The notes below the pieces were generated by a model. It worked only from the letters and a program-made list of their open reading frames with translations. It was not told the DNA's origin and ran no database searches. From NCBI RefSeq assembly GCF_000717275.1, contig NZ_JNYV01000001.1:558001-622000 (forward strand): 64,000 nt of DNA, given 5' to 3'. Shown here piece by piece: positions 20,468 to 29,369 of this stretch. Position 1 is the stretch's first letter. Each line of letters begins with the position of its first letter. The position numbers were made by a program, and so were the translations under genes. The DNA comes from Kitasatospora arboriphila (GTDB lineage Bacteria; Actinomycetota; Actinomycetes; Mycobacteriales; Mycobacteriaceae).

Positions 20468-21790
20468 TCAGCAGATCAGACCGGTCAGTGACTTCGGCAA
20501 CTGCCGACGGGAGCGGTACGGGCCGACCACCGCGGCCCCCATGGGCCTGCTCAGCAACTCGCCTGCCACCCGGCTCGTGTCGGCCACGGTGACCCGTTCG
20601 ATCTTGCGAAGCGTTTGTTCGACGGAGAGCTGCTTGCCGTAGTTGATCTCGCCGCGTCCGTTGCGATGCATCCGGGACTGAGAGTCCTCGAGCCCCAGCA
20701 CCATGCCGCCGATCAACGAACCCTTGGCGCGCACCAGTTCTTCCTCGGTGATGCCCTCGCGGGCAACCTGGGACAGGATCTCTCCGGTGACGGTGACGAC
20801 CTCGGCCAGATGGTCGGGCGAACAACCGGCATAGACGGAGAACGCTCCGATGTCGGCAAATGAATCAACCGATGAGTAGACCGAGTACGCGAGACCTCGC
20901 GACTCCCGGATCTCCTGGAACAGCCGAGAACTCAGCCCGCCCCCGAGCGCGGTGTTGAGCACGGACAGTGCCCATCGATCCGGATTGCCCCTGCCAGGCG
21001 CGCGAACACCGAGGAGGATGTGTACCTGTTCGGTGTCGCGATAGGACAACTCGAGCGATGGCAGGCCACCGATCGTCTTGCTTCCCACCCGAATCGGGGC
21101 GGGCGCGGCGTCGCCGTCTAGATGACCGGCGAAGGTGGACCGAACTGCTGCGAGAACGTCGGCGTGTGAGACGTTGCCGGCGACCGACAGCACCATCTTG
21201 TCGGGTGTGTATCGACGACCGTGAAACGACTTGATCTGCGTTCTGGTCATGTCGGTGATCGATTCTGCCGACCCGATCACCGGCCGTCCGATCGGATGGT
21301 CCCCGTACATCGCCGTCATGAACAGGTCGGCGAGCAGGTCTTCGGGATCGTCGTCGCGCATCGAGATCTCCTCGAGCACAACGGTCCTCTCCACCTCGAC
21401 GTCCTCGGCGCGGCAACGACCGCGCAGCACGACGTCACCGACGATGTCGATGGCCGTGGCCAGGTGCTCGTCGAGTACGTGCGCGTAGTAGCAGGTGTGC
21501 TCTTTGCCGGTGAAGGCGTTGAGTTCACCGCCGATGGCATCGATCTGCTGCGCCGTACTCGCTGCCGTTCGCGTGGGCGTCGACTTGAACAGCAGATGCT
21601 CGAGAAAGTGTGCAGCGCCGGCAACCGACGGCTTCTCGTCACGCGAACCGACCGCCACCCAGAGGCCGACCGATGCGGACCTGACCCCCGGAATGTGTTC
21701 GGTGACCACCCGCAGCCCGCCGGGCAGCACGGATCTCCGTACTGCCCGGTGGCTTGCGGTCGACGCGGACTTCGGCCGCGACGAGGTCAA
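20468..21790 (-). CDS. pepR: M16-family zinc processing peptidase
   Basis: A 440-residue M16 peptidase. The inverted zinc motif is HFLEH at residues 61-65, with the third ligand near Glu141 in VVLEEISMR. The C-terminal R/Y pair region (LAYSVYSSVDSF) is also present. It matches M. tuberculosis PepR (Rv2782c), which likewise follows pnp. The first start in frame is a TTG at 21790, 14 bp after the pnp stop. Its ribosome-binding site is weak (ACAGG), so the exact N-terminus is uncertain, but the conserved LPGGLRVVTE begins only at residue 22. Its position suggests co-transcription with pnp. Its natural substrate is not known. Confidence 0.9.
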   Translation of the reverse strand: MTSSRPKSASTASHRAVRRSVLPGGLRVVTEHIPGVRSASVGLWVAVGSRDEKPSVAGAAHFLEHLLFKSTPTRTAASTAQQIDAIGGELNAFTGKEHTCYYAHVLDEHLATAIDIVGDVVLRGRCRAEDVEVERTVVLEEISMRDDDPEDLLADLFMTAMYGDHPIGRPVIGSAESITDMTRTQIKSFHGRRYTPDKMVLSVAGNVSHADVLAAVRSTFAGHLDGDAAPAPIRVGSKTIGGLPSLELSYRDTEQVHILLGVRAPGRGNPDRWALSVLNTALGGGLSSRLFQEIRESRGLAYSVYSSVDSFADIGAFSVYAGCSPDHLAEVVTVTGEILSQVAREGITEEELVRAKGSLIGGMVLGLEDSQSRMHRNGRGEINYGKQLSVEQTLRKIERVTVADTSRVAGELLSRPMGAAVVGPYRSRRQLPKSLTGLIC

Positions 21791-21804
21791 ACCTGTTGCG
21801 TTGC

Positions 21805-24087
21805 TCAGGCGTTCGCCTCCGAGACGGGCTCCGCCTCGGCCGGGGCCGAAGCCGCGTCGTCGTCGACGGGGACGAGGCTGATCTTGCCGCGGTCATCGAT
21901 GTCGGCGATCTCCACGCGGAGCTTCTCGCCCACGTTGACCACGTCCTCGACCTTGCCGATGCGCTTGCCCTTGCCCAGCTTCGAGATGTGCACCAGACCG
22001 TCGCGGCCCGGGAGCAGCGACACGAAGGCACCGAAGGTGGTGGTCTTGACCACGGTTCCGAGGAACCGCTCGCCCACCTTGGGCAGCTGCGGGTTGGCGA
22101 TGGCGTTGATCATGTCGATCGCGGCCTGCGCAGACGGACCATCGGTGGCGCCGACGAACACGGTGCCGTCGTCCTCGATGGAGATGTTCGCACCGGTCTG
22201 CTCGGTGATCGAGTTGATCATCTTGCCCTTGGGCCCGATGACCTCACCGATCTTGTCGACGGGCACCTTGACCGTGGTCACGCGAGGCGCGTACGGGCTC
22301 ATCTCATCAGGCTCGTCGATGGCCTCGGCCATCACGTCGAGGATGGTGATGCGAGCGTCCTTGGCCTGGGCGAGCGCCGATGCCAGAACCTTCGACGGGA
22401 TGCCGTCGAGCTTGGTGTCGAGCTGCAGTGCGGTCACGAAGTCCTTGGTGCCTGCAACCTTGAAGTCCATGTCGCCGAAGGCGTCTTCGGCTCCGAGGAT
22501 GTCGGTCAGGGCGACGTAACGGGTCTGGCCGTCGATCTCGTCCGACACCAGGCCCATCGCGATGCCGGCAACCGGGGCCCGCAGGGGCACGCCGGCGTTG
22601 AGCAGCGACATCGTGGAGGCGCACACCGAGCCCATCGACGTAGAGCCGTTGGAGCTCAAGGCCTCGGACACCTGACGGATCGCGTACGGGAACTCGGCGA
22701 CGCTCGGCAAAACCGGCATCAGGGCGCGCTCGGCGAGTGCGCCGTGGCCGATCTCGCGACGCTTGGGCGAACCCACCCGGCCGGTCTCACCGGTCGAGTA
22801 CGGCGGGAAGTTGTAGTGGTGCATGTACCGCTTGCTGGTCTCGGGCCCGAGGGAGTCGACCTGCTGCGCCATCTTCACCATGTCGAGGGTGGTGACGCCC
22901 ATGATCTGGGTTTCGCCGCGCTCGAACAGGGCACTACCGTGTGCGCGAGGAATGATGGCGACCTCGGCAGACAGCGAGCGGATGTCGGTGACACCGCGAC
23001 CGTCGATCCGGAAATGGTCGGTGAGGATGCGCCCACGAACCAGCTTCTTGGTCAGCGACCGGTATGCGCCGCCGATTTCCTTCTCGCGGCCTTCGAACTG
23101 TCCGGCGAGCTGCTCGAGGATCTCACTCTTGAGTTCATCGGTCTTGTCGTCGCGCTCGGCCTTGGCCGCGATGGTCAGGATCTCGGAGAGTTTGTCCGAA
23201 CCTGCAGCCTCGACAGCGGCGAAGACGTCGTCGCCGTACGGCGGGAACAGCGGGAAGTCGCCGGTGGGCTTGGCTGCCTCGGCGGCGAGCTTCTGCTGTG
23301 CCTCACACAGACGGGCGATGAACGGCTTGGCGGCCTCGAGTCCCTCGGCCACGATGGCTTCGGTGGGCGCCTGCGCGCCACCCTCGATCAGTTCGATCAC
23401 GTTGTCGGTGGCCTCGGCCTCGACCATCATGATCGCGACATCGGCGGAGTCACCCTCGCCGGAGACGATTCGGCCGGCGACGACCATGTCGAAGACGGCG
23501 CCTTCGAGCTGCTCGACGGTCGGGAAGGCGACCCACTGGCCGGCCTTGTTCTCGTCGGTCGGGATGAGCGCAACCCGCACGCCACCCACCGGCCCGGAGA
23601 ACGGGAGGCCCGCGATCTGGGTGGACGCCGAGGCGGCGTTGATGGCCACCACGTCGTACAGGTCCTTGGGATCAAGGCTCAGGATGGTGACGACGACCTG
23701 GATCTCGTTACGGAGACCGTCGACGAACGACGGGCGCAGCGGCCGGTCGATCAGGCGGCAGGTCAGGATCGCGTCGGTGGACGGACGGCCTTCGCGGCGG
23801 AAGAACGACCCGGGGATGCGGCCGGCCGCGTACATGCGCTCTTCGACGTCGACCGTCAGCGGGAAGAAGTCGAAATGGTCCTTGGGGTGCTTGCCGGCGC
23901 TGGTGGCCGACAGCAGCATCGTCTCGTCATCGAGGTAGGCCACAACCGCGCCTGCGGCCTGCTGCGCGAGCCGGCCGGTCTCGAAACGGATGGTGCGGGT
24001 GCCGAAGGTGCCGTTGTCGATGACAGCGGTGGCTTCGGTGATCTCGTCGTCGTAGTCGACGGTGTCTGTGGTGGTGACGTCAGTCAT
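21805..24087 (-). CDS. pnp: Polyribonucleotide nucleotidyltransferase
   Basis: A 760-residue PNPase, a phosphorolytic 3'-5' exoribonuclease. It has two RNase PH domains (N-terminal about 30-230 with [20 protein letters not shown], given here as [10 protein letters not shown] then [10 protein letters not shown]-terminal about 340-560). A KH domain ([11 protein letters not shown]) and an S1 domain ([20 protein letters not shown]) close it. The ATG at 24087 has GAGGA about 10 bases upstream; the open frame continues to 24198 but that part is not conserved. As in M. tuberculosis (gpsI), it is followed by pepR. The gap upstream contains the rpsO terminator, so pnp probably has its own promoter. 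Confidence 0.96.
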   Translation of the reverse strand: MTDVTTTDTVDYDDEITEATAVIDNGTFGTRTIRFETGRLAQQAAGAVVAYLDDETMLLSATSAGKHPKDHFDFFPLTVDVEERMYAAGRIPGSFFRREGRPSTDAILTCRLIDRPLRPSFVDGLRNEIQVVVTILSLDPKDLYDVVAINAASASTQIAGLPFSGPVGGVRVALIPTDENKAGQWVAFPTVEQLEGAVFDMVVAGRIVSGEGDSADVAIMMVEAEATDNVIELIEGGAQAPTEAIVAEGLEAAKPFIARLCEAQQKLAAEAAKPTGDFPLFPPYGDDVFAAVEAAGSDKLSEILTIAAKAERDDKTDELKSEILEQLAGQFEGREKEIGGAYRSLTKKLVRGRILTDHFRIDGRGVTDIRSLSAEVAIIPRAHGSALFERGETQIMGVTTLDMVKMAQQVDSLGPETSKRYMHHYNFPPYSTGETGRVGSPKRREIGHGALAERALMPVLPSVAEFPYAIRQVSEALSSNGSTSMGSVCASTMSLLNAGVPLRAPVAGIAMGLVSDEIDGQTRYVALTDILGAEDAFGDMDFKVAGTKDFVTALQLDTKLDGIPSKVLASALAQAKDARITILDVMAEAIDEPDEMSPYAPRVTTVKVPVDKIGEVIGPKGKMINSITEQTGANISIEDDGTVFVGATDGPSAQAAIDMINAIANPQLPKVGERFLGTVVKTTTFGAFVSLLPGRDGLVHISKLGKGKRIGKVEDVVNVGEKLRVEIADIDDRGKISLVPVDDDAASAPAEAEPVSEANA

Positions 24088-24454
24088 GTGTTGATGGTTC
24101 CTCTCGTCAGGCGTCAGAGATGACGACCTGCTTACGGTCGGTCGACTCGCGGGCGAACACACGCGAGTAGGCCCTGAACCAAGAGAAGGCAATTGCACGT
24201 CGCGTGACGGCCATCGATCGAAGCCGCCGGAGAATCGTGTCTCCGGGAGCCACTACCGAGGACCGCTCACCTACTGCAGTGTGTCCGGGCCGCAGATGCC
24301 GACCGGGTACTGCCGCGCAAACGGCCGTGATCTTCTTGGTACAAAAGCCAACGCCGAGGATATCACTCGATATCCTCGGCGTTCGCACTCTCGGTGGTGC
24401 AGTGGCCTGTCGGGAGCTATTCGGCATCTCCGGCGCAGGCCACATGGGGCCGTA
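24088..24454. other. rpsO-pnp intergenic region
   Basis: About 370 bp without a credible gene. The only clear element is the rpsO terminator hairpin at 24350-24383. The remaining part (24088-24349) must hold the pnp promoter and leader. I see no convincing promoter hexamers, riboswitch or small reading frame. The minus-strand frame at 24107-24445 runs through the terminator and is not protein-like. Confidence 0.6.
24350..24383 (-). terminator. Intrinsic terminator of rpsO
   Basis: A perfect 15-bp inverted repeat (24350-24364 and 24369-24383, arm AACGCCGAGGATATC) with a 4-base loop. Read on the minus strand, the stem is followed by GGCTTTTGT, a short U tract. It lies 72 bp after the rpsO stop. 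A stem this long and perfect is the clearest hairpin in the window and could also be a processing site between rpsO and pnp mRNA. Confidence 0.85.
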
Positions 24455-24724
24455 CTAGCGGCGCAGACCCAGACGCTCGATGAGCGAGCGGTAGCGCTGC
24501 ACATCGACCTTGGCGACGTACTTGAGCAGACGACGGCGACGGCCGACGAGCAGCAGGAGTCCGCGGCGGCTGTGGTGGTCGTGCTTGTGCTCTTTGAGGT
24601 GCTCGGTGAGGTCGGTGATGCGCTTGGTCAGCATCGCGACCTGAGCCTCGGGAGAACCGGTATCGGTCTCGTGCAAGCCGTACTCGGCGAGAATGGTCTT
24701 CTTCTGTTCAACGGTCAAAGCCAC
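24455..24724 (-). CDS. rpsO: 30S ribosomal protein S15
   Basis: An 89-residue S15, the standard length. It shows [14 protein letters not shown] and the 16S rRNA-binding segment [20 protein letters not shown] (ending just before KYV), and ends in [13 protein letters not shown]. The GTG at 24724 has AGGAG 7 bases upstream; the longer frame from 24832 is rejected because its extra N-terminus is not S15-like. It is transcribed after ribF with a 182-bp gap and ends at the strong terminator hairpin at 24350-24383. Confidence 0.97.
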   Translation of the reverse strand: MALTVEQKKTILAEYGLHETDTGSPEAQVAMLTKRITDLTEHLKEHKHDHHSRRGLLLLVGRRRRLLKYVAKVDVQRYRSLIERLGLRR

Positions 24725-24862
24725 TGGAAACTCCTGAAAATGCCGTCCGCGCGTTGATGGGAGAACTCCGGGTGGTTTTGACCCACCACCCTCGAAGATC
24801 TTGGTGCAGCCACCGCGAACCGCAGCACACACCGACTGGCCACTGTACCGGCGCGGCGGTCA

Positions 24863-24883
24863 CCAGGCCAAATCGAGGCCTGG
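24863..24883 (-). terminator. Stem-loop after ribF
   Basis: A perfect 7-bp inverted repeat CCAGGCC/GGCCTGG with a 7-base loop begins 23 bp after the ribF stop. There is no U tract on either side. It could be a tailless terminator of ribF or a chance palindrome. Confidence 0.35.
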
Positions 24884-24906
24884 ACCCGCGAGTGGGCCGA
24901 TGCGAC

Positions 24907-25884
24907 TCAGTCCCCTGGATTGGGCCCGGATGCCAGCACCACACGGGTCTCTTCGACATCGGCTGCGATCTGGTCGATCAGCGACTGCACCGACTCGTAC
25001 TTGACCTGCCCTCGGATACGTCCGACGAAATCGACTGCGACGTGCTGGCCGTAGAGGTCGGCCTTGGTGTCGAGAACAAACGCCTCGACGGTGCGCGTAC
25101 GTCCGGAGAACGTCGGGTTGGTCCCGACCGACACGGCCGCCTGATAACTCTCCCCTGGTTCCACCTGCCCGACGACCGGACCCGCTCCCAGAACGGTGAA
25201 CCAGGCGGCATACACACCGTCGGCCGGAATGGCCGAGTACATCGGCGGTGCCACGTTGGCAGTGGGGAAACCCAGCTCGCGGCCACGTCCGTCACCACGG
25301 ACGACTACGCCTTCCACCCGATGGGGTCGGCCGAGGGCCTCGGCCGCCGCCGCGACGTCTCCGGCGTCGACACACGAACGGATGTATGTCGAGGAGAACG
25401 TCACCGCATGCTCACCCAGCAGTGACACCGCTTGAACACCGAATCCGAACTTCTCGCCGAGTGTTCTGAGTACCTCGACGTTGCCCGCGGCCTTCTTCCC
25501 GAACGTGAAGTTGTCGCCGACCACGACCTCTTGCGCGTGCAGGCGTTCGACCAGCACTTCGTGCGCGAAGTCCTTCGGGGACTGGGCGGCGAGCACGGGA
25601 GTGAACGGCATGACGCAGAAGACGTCTATGCCCAGCTCTTCGGCGAGCTCAGCCCTCCTGGTGAGGGTGGACAACTGGGGAGGATGACTTCCCGGGCGCA
25701 CCACCTCGGCGGGATGGGGATCGAACGTCATCAGTACCGCGGGCACACCACGTTCCTCGGCGGCCTTGGTCGCGGTCGTGATCAACTGCGCGTGACCTCG
25801 GTGCACGCCGTCGAAGACGCCGATCGTGACCACACATCTGCCCCAGTCCGCGGGGATATCCTCAAGCCCTCGCCAGCGCAACAC
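24907..25884 (-). CDS. ribF: Bifunctional riboflavin kinase / FAD synthetase
   Basis: A 325-residue protein that phosphorylates riboflavin to FMN and adenylylates FMN to FAD. The N-terminal FMN adenylyltransferase domain has TIGVFDGVHRGHAQL (residues 20-34) and the STYIRS motif. The C-terminal riboflavin kinase domain has GRGRELGFPTANV. The start is the GTG at 25884, giving VLRWRGLEDIP, as in other actinobacterial RibF proteins. It is divergent from the mntR-like gene across 92 bp. FAD demand is high around it (ThyX and several flavoproteins of the betaine island), but no FMN riboswitch is seen upstream. Confidence 0.95.
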   Translation of the reverse strand: MLRWRGLEDIPADWGRCVVTIGVFDGVHRGHAQLITTATKAAEERGVPAVLMTFDPHPAEVVRPGSHPPQLSTLTRRAELAEELGIDVFCVMPFTPVLAAQSPKDFAHEVLVERLHAQEVVVGDNFTFGKKAAGNVEVLRTLGEKFGFGVQAVSLLGEHAVTFSSTYIRSCVDAGDVAAAAEALGRPHRVEGVVVRGDGRGRELGFPTANVAPPMYSAIPADGVYAAWFTVLGAGPVVGQVEPGESYQAAVSVGTNPTFSGRTRTVEAFVLDTKADLYGQHVAVDFVGRIRGQVKYESVQSLIDQIAADVEETRVVLASGPNPGD

Positions 25885-25976
25885 GGCACAAGCCTACGAC
25901 CCCGCCCGCGGGACCGCGACACCGAACTCCCCATGGCGATCTGACGTCTGGTGGTGTCGCGTCCTAAGCTCGACAG

Positions 25977-26705
25977 GTGCCTCCATCTGATGCTCCCGAA
26001 GAAACAGGGAAGGATCTCACCGACTCCGCCGACCAGCGCGGCGTGTCCGAACTGTCCTCGGTGACGCAGGACTACCTGAAAGTGATCTGGACCGGCCAGG
26101 AATGGCGGCCGGAGAAGATCACCACCAAGATGTTGGCCGAACGTCTCGGCGTGTCACCGTCCACCGCGTCCGAGGCGATCCGCAAGCTCGCCGATCAGGA
26201 TCTCGTGGTGCACGAGCGCTACGGATCGATCACGCTCACCGAGGCCGGCAGAACGGCCGCGGTGCTGATGGTCCGGCGGCATCGCCTGCTGGAGACATTC
26301 CTCGTCCGCGAGCTCGGCTATGGATGGGATGAGGTGCACGACGAGGCCGAGGTACTCGAGCACGCCGTGTCCGACCGCTTCCTGTCGAGGCTGGACGCGA
26401 AACTCGACTTCCCCACCCGCGATCCCCACGGCGACCCGATACCGCAGGTGGACGGGTCGGTGCCGTCGCCATCGGCACGGGTGCTCGCCGATGTGGACGT
26501 GGGCACCGCCGGACGGATCGCTCGCATCGCCGACACCGACCCTGAGATGCTGCGCTACTTCGACTCGGTGGGCATCGCGCTCGACCGCACCATCGCCGTC
26601 CGAGAACGTCGCCCGTTTGCCGGCACCATCGAGATCTGTATCGACGGCGGAACCCCGATAGATCTCGGAGACATTGCGGCACGGGCCATTTGGCTCGCCG
26701 ACTGA
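25977..26705 (+). CDS. mntR: DtxR-family metal-dependent repressor, MntR/SirR-like
   Basis: A 242-residue DtxR-family regulator close to M. tuberculosis Rv2788. The winged helix (about 25-85) contains LAERLGVSPSTASEAIRKL. The metal-binding/dimerisation segment is VRRHRLLETFLV then DEVHDEAEVLEHAVS, with the expected His/Glu ligands. A C-terminal FeoA/SH3-like domain ends the protein. Manganese is the likely effector by family. The GTG at 25977 has no separated ribosome-binding site, so a leaderless transcript or a downstream start near VSELSSV is possible. No target operator was recognised nearby. Confidence 0.88.
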   Translation: MPPSDAPEETGKDLTDSADQRGVSELSSVTQDYLKVIWTGQEWRPEKITTKMLAERLGVSPSTASEAIRKLADQDLVVHERYGSITLTEAGRTAAVLMVRRHRLLETFLVRELGYGWDEVHDEAEVLEHAVSDRFLSRLDAKLDFPTRDPHGDPIPQVDGSVPSPSARVLADVDVGTAGRIARIADTDPEMLRYFDSVGIALDRTIAVRERRPFAGTIEICIDGGTPIDLGDIAARAIWLAD

Positions 26706-26739
26706 AGTGAGTCGAGCTGAACTCGGCCGGGGACGGTTC

Positions 26740-27663
26740 TCAGCGCAACGTCGCCGGCCGGACCACCATCACCGAGCTGGCTCTGCGGCCCTTTTCCTGC
26801 AGCAGCGCGATGGTGTGGCCCTCAGGGTCGATGGCCGCGTAGACCCCCTCCATCCCGATCGGCTCGAGCCAGCGCCCCTGACTGATCGACTCGGCTTCCT
26901 CCGCGGTGATGTTGCGATGGGCAAAGGCGAATTGCGCTGCTGCATCGATGTCGAGTGACACCGTCGGGTCGTCGGCCAATTCGGCGATCGTGCGCGCCAC
27001 ATCGAGCCCGAACGGACCGACCCTCGTGCGCCGCAGTGCCGTGAGGTGGCCACCCACGCCGAGTTCGGCCCCGAGGTCCCGTGCCAGCGACCGGATATAG
27101 GTCCCCGCCGAGCACTCGACCTGGACACGCACGTCGGTGTAGACCGCGTCGCCGTCCTGGACGGTCTCGATGTCGACGACATCGAATCGCGACACCGTCA
27201 CCTGCCTGGCCTTGAGTTCGAAGTCGGCGCCTTCACGGACCAGCGCATGTGCGCGCTGACCGTCGACCTTGATGGCACTGACGCGGGCCGGGATCTGGCT
27301 GATCTCCCCCGTCAGCGGTTTGACCTCGGTGTGGATGCGCGCGTGGTCGAGGTCGCTCGTGTCGGTGCGGGTGAGAACGCTGCCTTCGGCGTCGTCGGTG
27401 TCGGTGGTGGCCCCGAGCCGGATCGTCGCGTCGTACGCCTTGGTGGTCAGCGACAGGAGGCCGAGCATCTTGGTCGCGCGCTCCACCCCGATGACCAGTA
27501 CGCCTGTGGCCATGGGATCGAGTGTCCCGGCGTGCCCGACGCGCCGTGTCTTGAGCAGCTTGCGGCACGAGGCGACGACGTCGTGGCTCGTGACGCCGGC
27601 GGCCTTGTCGATGATCATCAGGCCCGCACCGTCAAGGCCTGAATGTGGTGGTCGAGAACTCAA
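26740..27663 (-). CDS. truB: tRNA pseudouridine-55 synthase
   Basis: A 307-residue TruB, which makes pseudouridine 55 in the tRNA T-loop. The catalytic Asp49 is in HAGTLDPMATG. GLMIIDKAAGVTSHD opens the domain, and a C-terminal PUA-like region carries GVYAAIDPEG. The best start is a TTG at 27663: it follows GAGGAG by 6 bases and comes 10 bp after the pptT stop. The much longer frame from 28044 overlaps pptT and is Ser/Arg-rich, so it is rejected. It is the last gene of the rimP-to-truB run and converges on mntR with a 34-bp gap. Confidence 0.95.
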   Translation of the reverse strand: MSSRPPHSGLDGAGLMIIDKAAGVTSHDVVASCRKLLKTRRVGHAGTLDPMATGVLVIGVERATKMLGLLSLTTKAYDATIRLGATTDTDDAEGSVLTRTDTSDLDHARIHTEVKPLTGEISQIPARVSAIKVDGQRAHALVREGADFELKARQVTVSRFDVVDIETVQDGDAVYTDVRVQVECSAGTYIRSLARDLGAELGVGGHLTALRRTRVGPFGLDVARTIAELADDPTVSLDIDAAAQFAFAHRNITAEEAESISQGRWLEPIGMEGVYAAIDPEGHTIALLQEKGRRASSVMVVRPATLR

Positions 27664-27673
27664 GGTCGACTCC

Positions 27674-28327
27674 TCAATGCACGATCGCGGTGACGATGAG
27701 ACCGTCCTGGACCAACCAGCGCCCATCGAACCCGAGCAAGGGCCGGCCCCCGTCCACGGTGGCACCGTCCACGAGGAGTTCGGTACGGAAAGTGCCCGTG
27801 CCCTCTGCGGTCTGCTCGAACGTGATGTGCGCATCCTCGAAACCGAGCCAACGTTTGGCCAACGGGAACCATGCCTTGTAGGTGGCTTCCTTTGCGCAGA
27901 ACAGCAGTCGGTCCCAGTGCACGTCCGAGTCCCGGGCCGCCAACACTTCTCGCTCGGGCTCGATGCTGACGTGCTCGAGAACTCCCTCGGGCAGGGGCTC
28001 GTGCGGTTCGGCATCGATGCCCAGCGAACGGACCTGCATCGCATAGCCCGCGACCGCCGCCCGGTACCCGTCGCAGTGGGTCAGGCTGCCCACGATCTGA
28101 CGGGGCCACAGCGGTTCACCGTTGTCACCACGCAGGATGGGCACCGGCTCGACACCCAGTCGGCTCAACGCCTCGCGTGCGCAGTTGCGGGTGGTGACGA
28201 ACTCGCGACGACGTTTGTCCACGGCACGGGCGATCAACGAGGCCTCGGCGGCCATCGGCTCGGCGTCGGCCATCTCGCCGAACGACTCTGCCACTGCGAC
28301 CCCTGAGGGAAACAGCTTTTCGATCAT
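27674..28327 (-). CDS. pptT: 4'-phosphopantetheinyl transferase PptT
   Basis: A 217-residue Sfp-type phosphopantetheinyl transferase that activates carrier proteins of fatty acid, polyketide and siderophore synthases. Motifs are GSLTHCDGY (80-88), the Mg-binding GIDAEPHEPLP (103-113; Asp105, Glu107) and FCAKEATYKAWFPL (143-156). It matches M. tuberculosis PptT (Rv2794c). The ATG at 28327 overlaps the stop of the metallophosphoesterase gene as ATGA. In M. tuberculosis that neighbour (PptH) removes the same group, so the two opposing activities are translationally coupled. Confidence 0.95.
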   Translation of the reverse strand: MIEKLFPSGVAVAESFGEMADAEPMAAEASLIARAVDKRRREFVTTRNCAREALSRLGVEPVPILRGDNGEPLWPRQIVGSLTHCDGYRAAVAGYAMQVRSLGIDAEPHEPLPEGVLEHVSIEPEREVLAARDSDVHWDRLLFCAKEATYKAWFPLAKRWLGFEDAHITFEQTAEGTGTFRTELLVDGATVDGGRPLLGFDGRWLVQDGLIVTAIVH

Positions 28328-29316
28328 GGTGTCTCGTCTCGCTTCTGTTCACGCTCGGCGCGGCGCACCTTCACGTCCTCACGTTTCTTGGCCAGCTGCT
28401 GGGCGAACTCCTCGGCGCGTTCCTTGTAGTCCGGGGGCAGCTCGAACCGGGCGCCGTGTTCGGGCAGGTGCTCGGGCTGCAACCCGTCATCGGGAACGAT
28501 CTTGCGCAGCAAGGGATCCGGCAGGCCTCGGCGGCCCCATTCGCGCGGGTAGCCGACCGACACCTCTTCGAACCGCACCCCGTCGTACCAGGTGGTGCGG
28601 GGAATGTGCAGGTGTCCGTACACGCTGCACATCGCGTTGTACCGCAGGTGCCAGTCGTCGGTGAGTTCACTGCCGCACCACAGGGCGAACTCGGGGTACA
28701 TCAATGCGTCGGTGGGCTCTCTTCGCAGCGGCCAGTGGTTGATCAGCACTGTGCGCTCGGTGGGGTCGAGTCGGTCGAGCCGGCGGCGAGTCTGTTCGAT
28801 GCGGGCCCGACTCCAGGCGTCGCGCGTCTGAAACGGCTCGGGCGACAACAGGAACTCGTCCGTGGCCACCACGTTGTTCTCCCGAGCCACAGCCAGGGCC
28901 TGCAACTTGTTGACGGTTCCCTTGGGTCGAAAGGTGTAGTCGTACAACAGGAACATCGGCACCACGCGAACCGGCGCGGTCCCGTCACCGGGGTCGAACA
29001 GGGGGTAGATGTCCTCGGGTGTGACGACGCCCAGATCGCGGCACATCTGCACCAGGTAGTCGTAGCGTGCGACGCCGAAGATCTGCATGGGATCCTTGGC
29101 GGTGGTGTAAAGCTCGTGGTTGCCCGGGGTCCAGATCACGGTCTCGAACCGCGCTTTGAGGCGGCGCAGGGTGTCGGAGATGTCGTCGGTACGTTCGCTG
29201 ACGTCACCGGCGACGATCAGCCAGTCGCCGTCGTTCTCGGGCCGGATCCGATCGATGATCGATTCGTTCCCGCGGTGCGCGACATGCAGGTCACTGATCG
29301 CCCACAGTGTCGCCAT
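28324..29316 (-). CDS. pptH: Metallophosphoesterase, PptH-like phosphopantetheinyl hydrolase
   Basis: A 330-residue calcineurin-like phosphoesterase. The metal ligands are Asp9-x-His11 in SDLHVA, GDVS near residue 38, and GNHELY near residue 65. Downstream histidines lie in LINHWPL and YGHLH. M. tuberculosis Rv2795c, in the same position beside pptT and of similar length, hydrolyses phosphopantetheine from carrier proteins. The same function is likely but cannot be proven from motifs shared by all metallophosphoesterases. The C-terminal 40 residues are charged and helical (KKREDVKVRRAEREQKR). It starts 53 bp after the MATE gene. Confidence 0.85.
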   Translation of the reverse strand: MATLWAISDLHVAHRGNESIIDRIRPENDGDWLIVAGDVSERTDDISDTLRRLKARFETVIWTPGNHELYTTAKDPMQIFGVARYDYLVQMCRDLGVVTPEDIYPLFDPGDGTAPVRVVPMFLLYDYTFRPKGTVNKLQALAVARENNVVATDEFLLSPEPFQTRDAWSRARIEQTRRRLDRLDPTERTVLINHWPLRREPTDALMYPEFALWCGSELTDDWHLRYNAMCSVYGHLHIPRTTWYDGVRFEEVSVGYPREWGRRGLPDPLLRKIVPDDGLQPEHLPEHGARFELPPDYKERAEEFAQQLAKKREDVKVRRAEREQKRDETP

Positions 29317-29369
29317 GTCGCGTCCTTTCGCCGATGTTCACAGATCTGCCCGTCTCGTCTTCCGCCCCG

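Noticed and set aside
21754..24123. Plus-strand open frame of 789 codons opposite pnp
   Set aside because: High-GC antisense frame of a well-conserved PNPase gene; Asp/Gly/Val/His-rich with no recognisable motif.
24107..24445. Small minus-strand gene between rpsO and pnp
   Set aside because: It runs through the rpsO terminator and its residue composition is not protein-like.
27664..28044. Long N-terminal extension of TruB
   Set aside because: It lies inside pptT in another phase; the TTG at 27663 with GAGGAG gives the expected TruB length.
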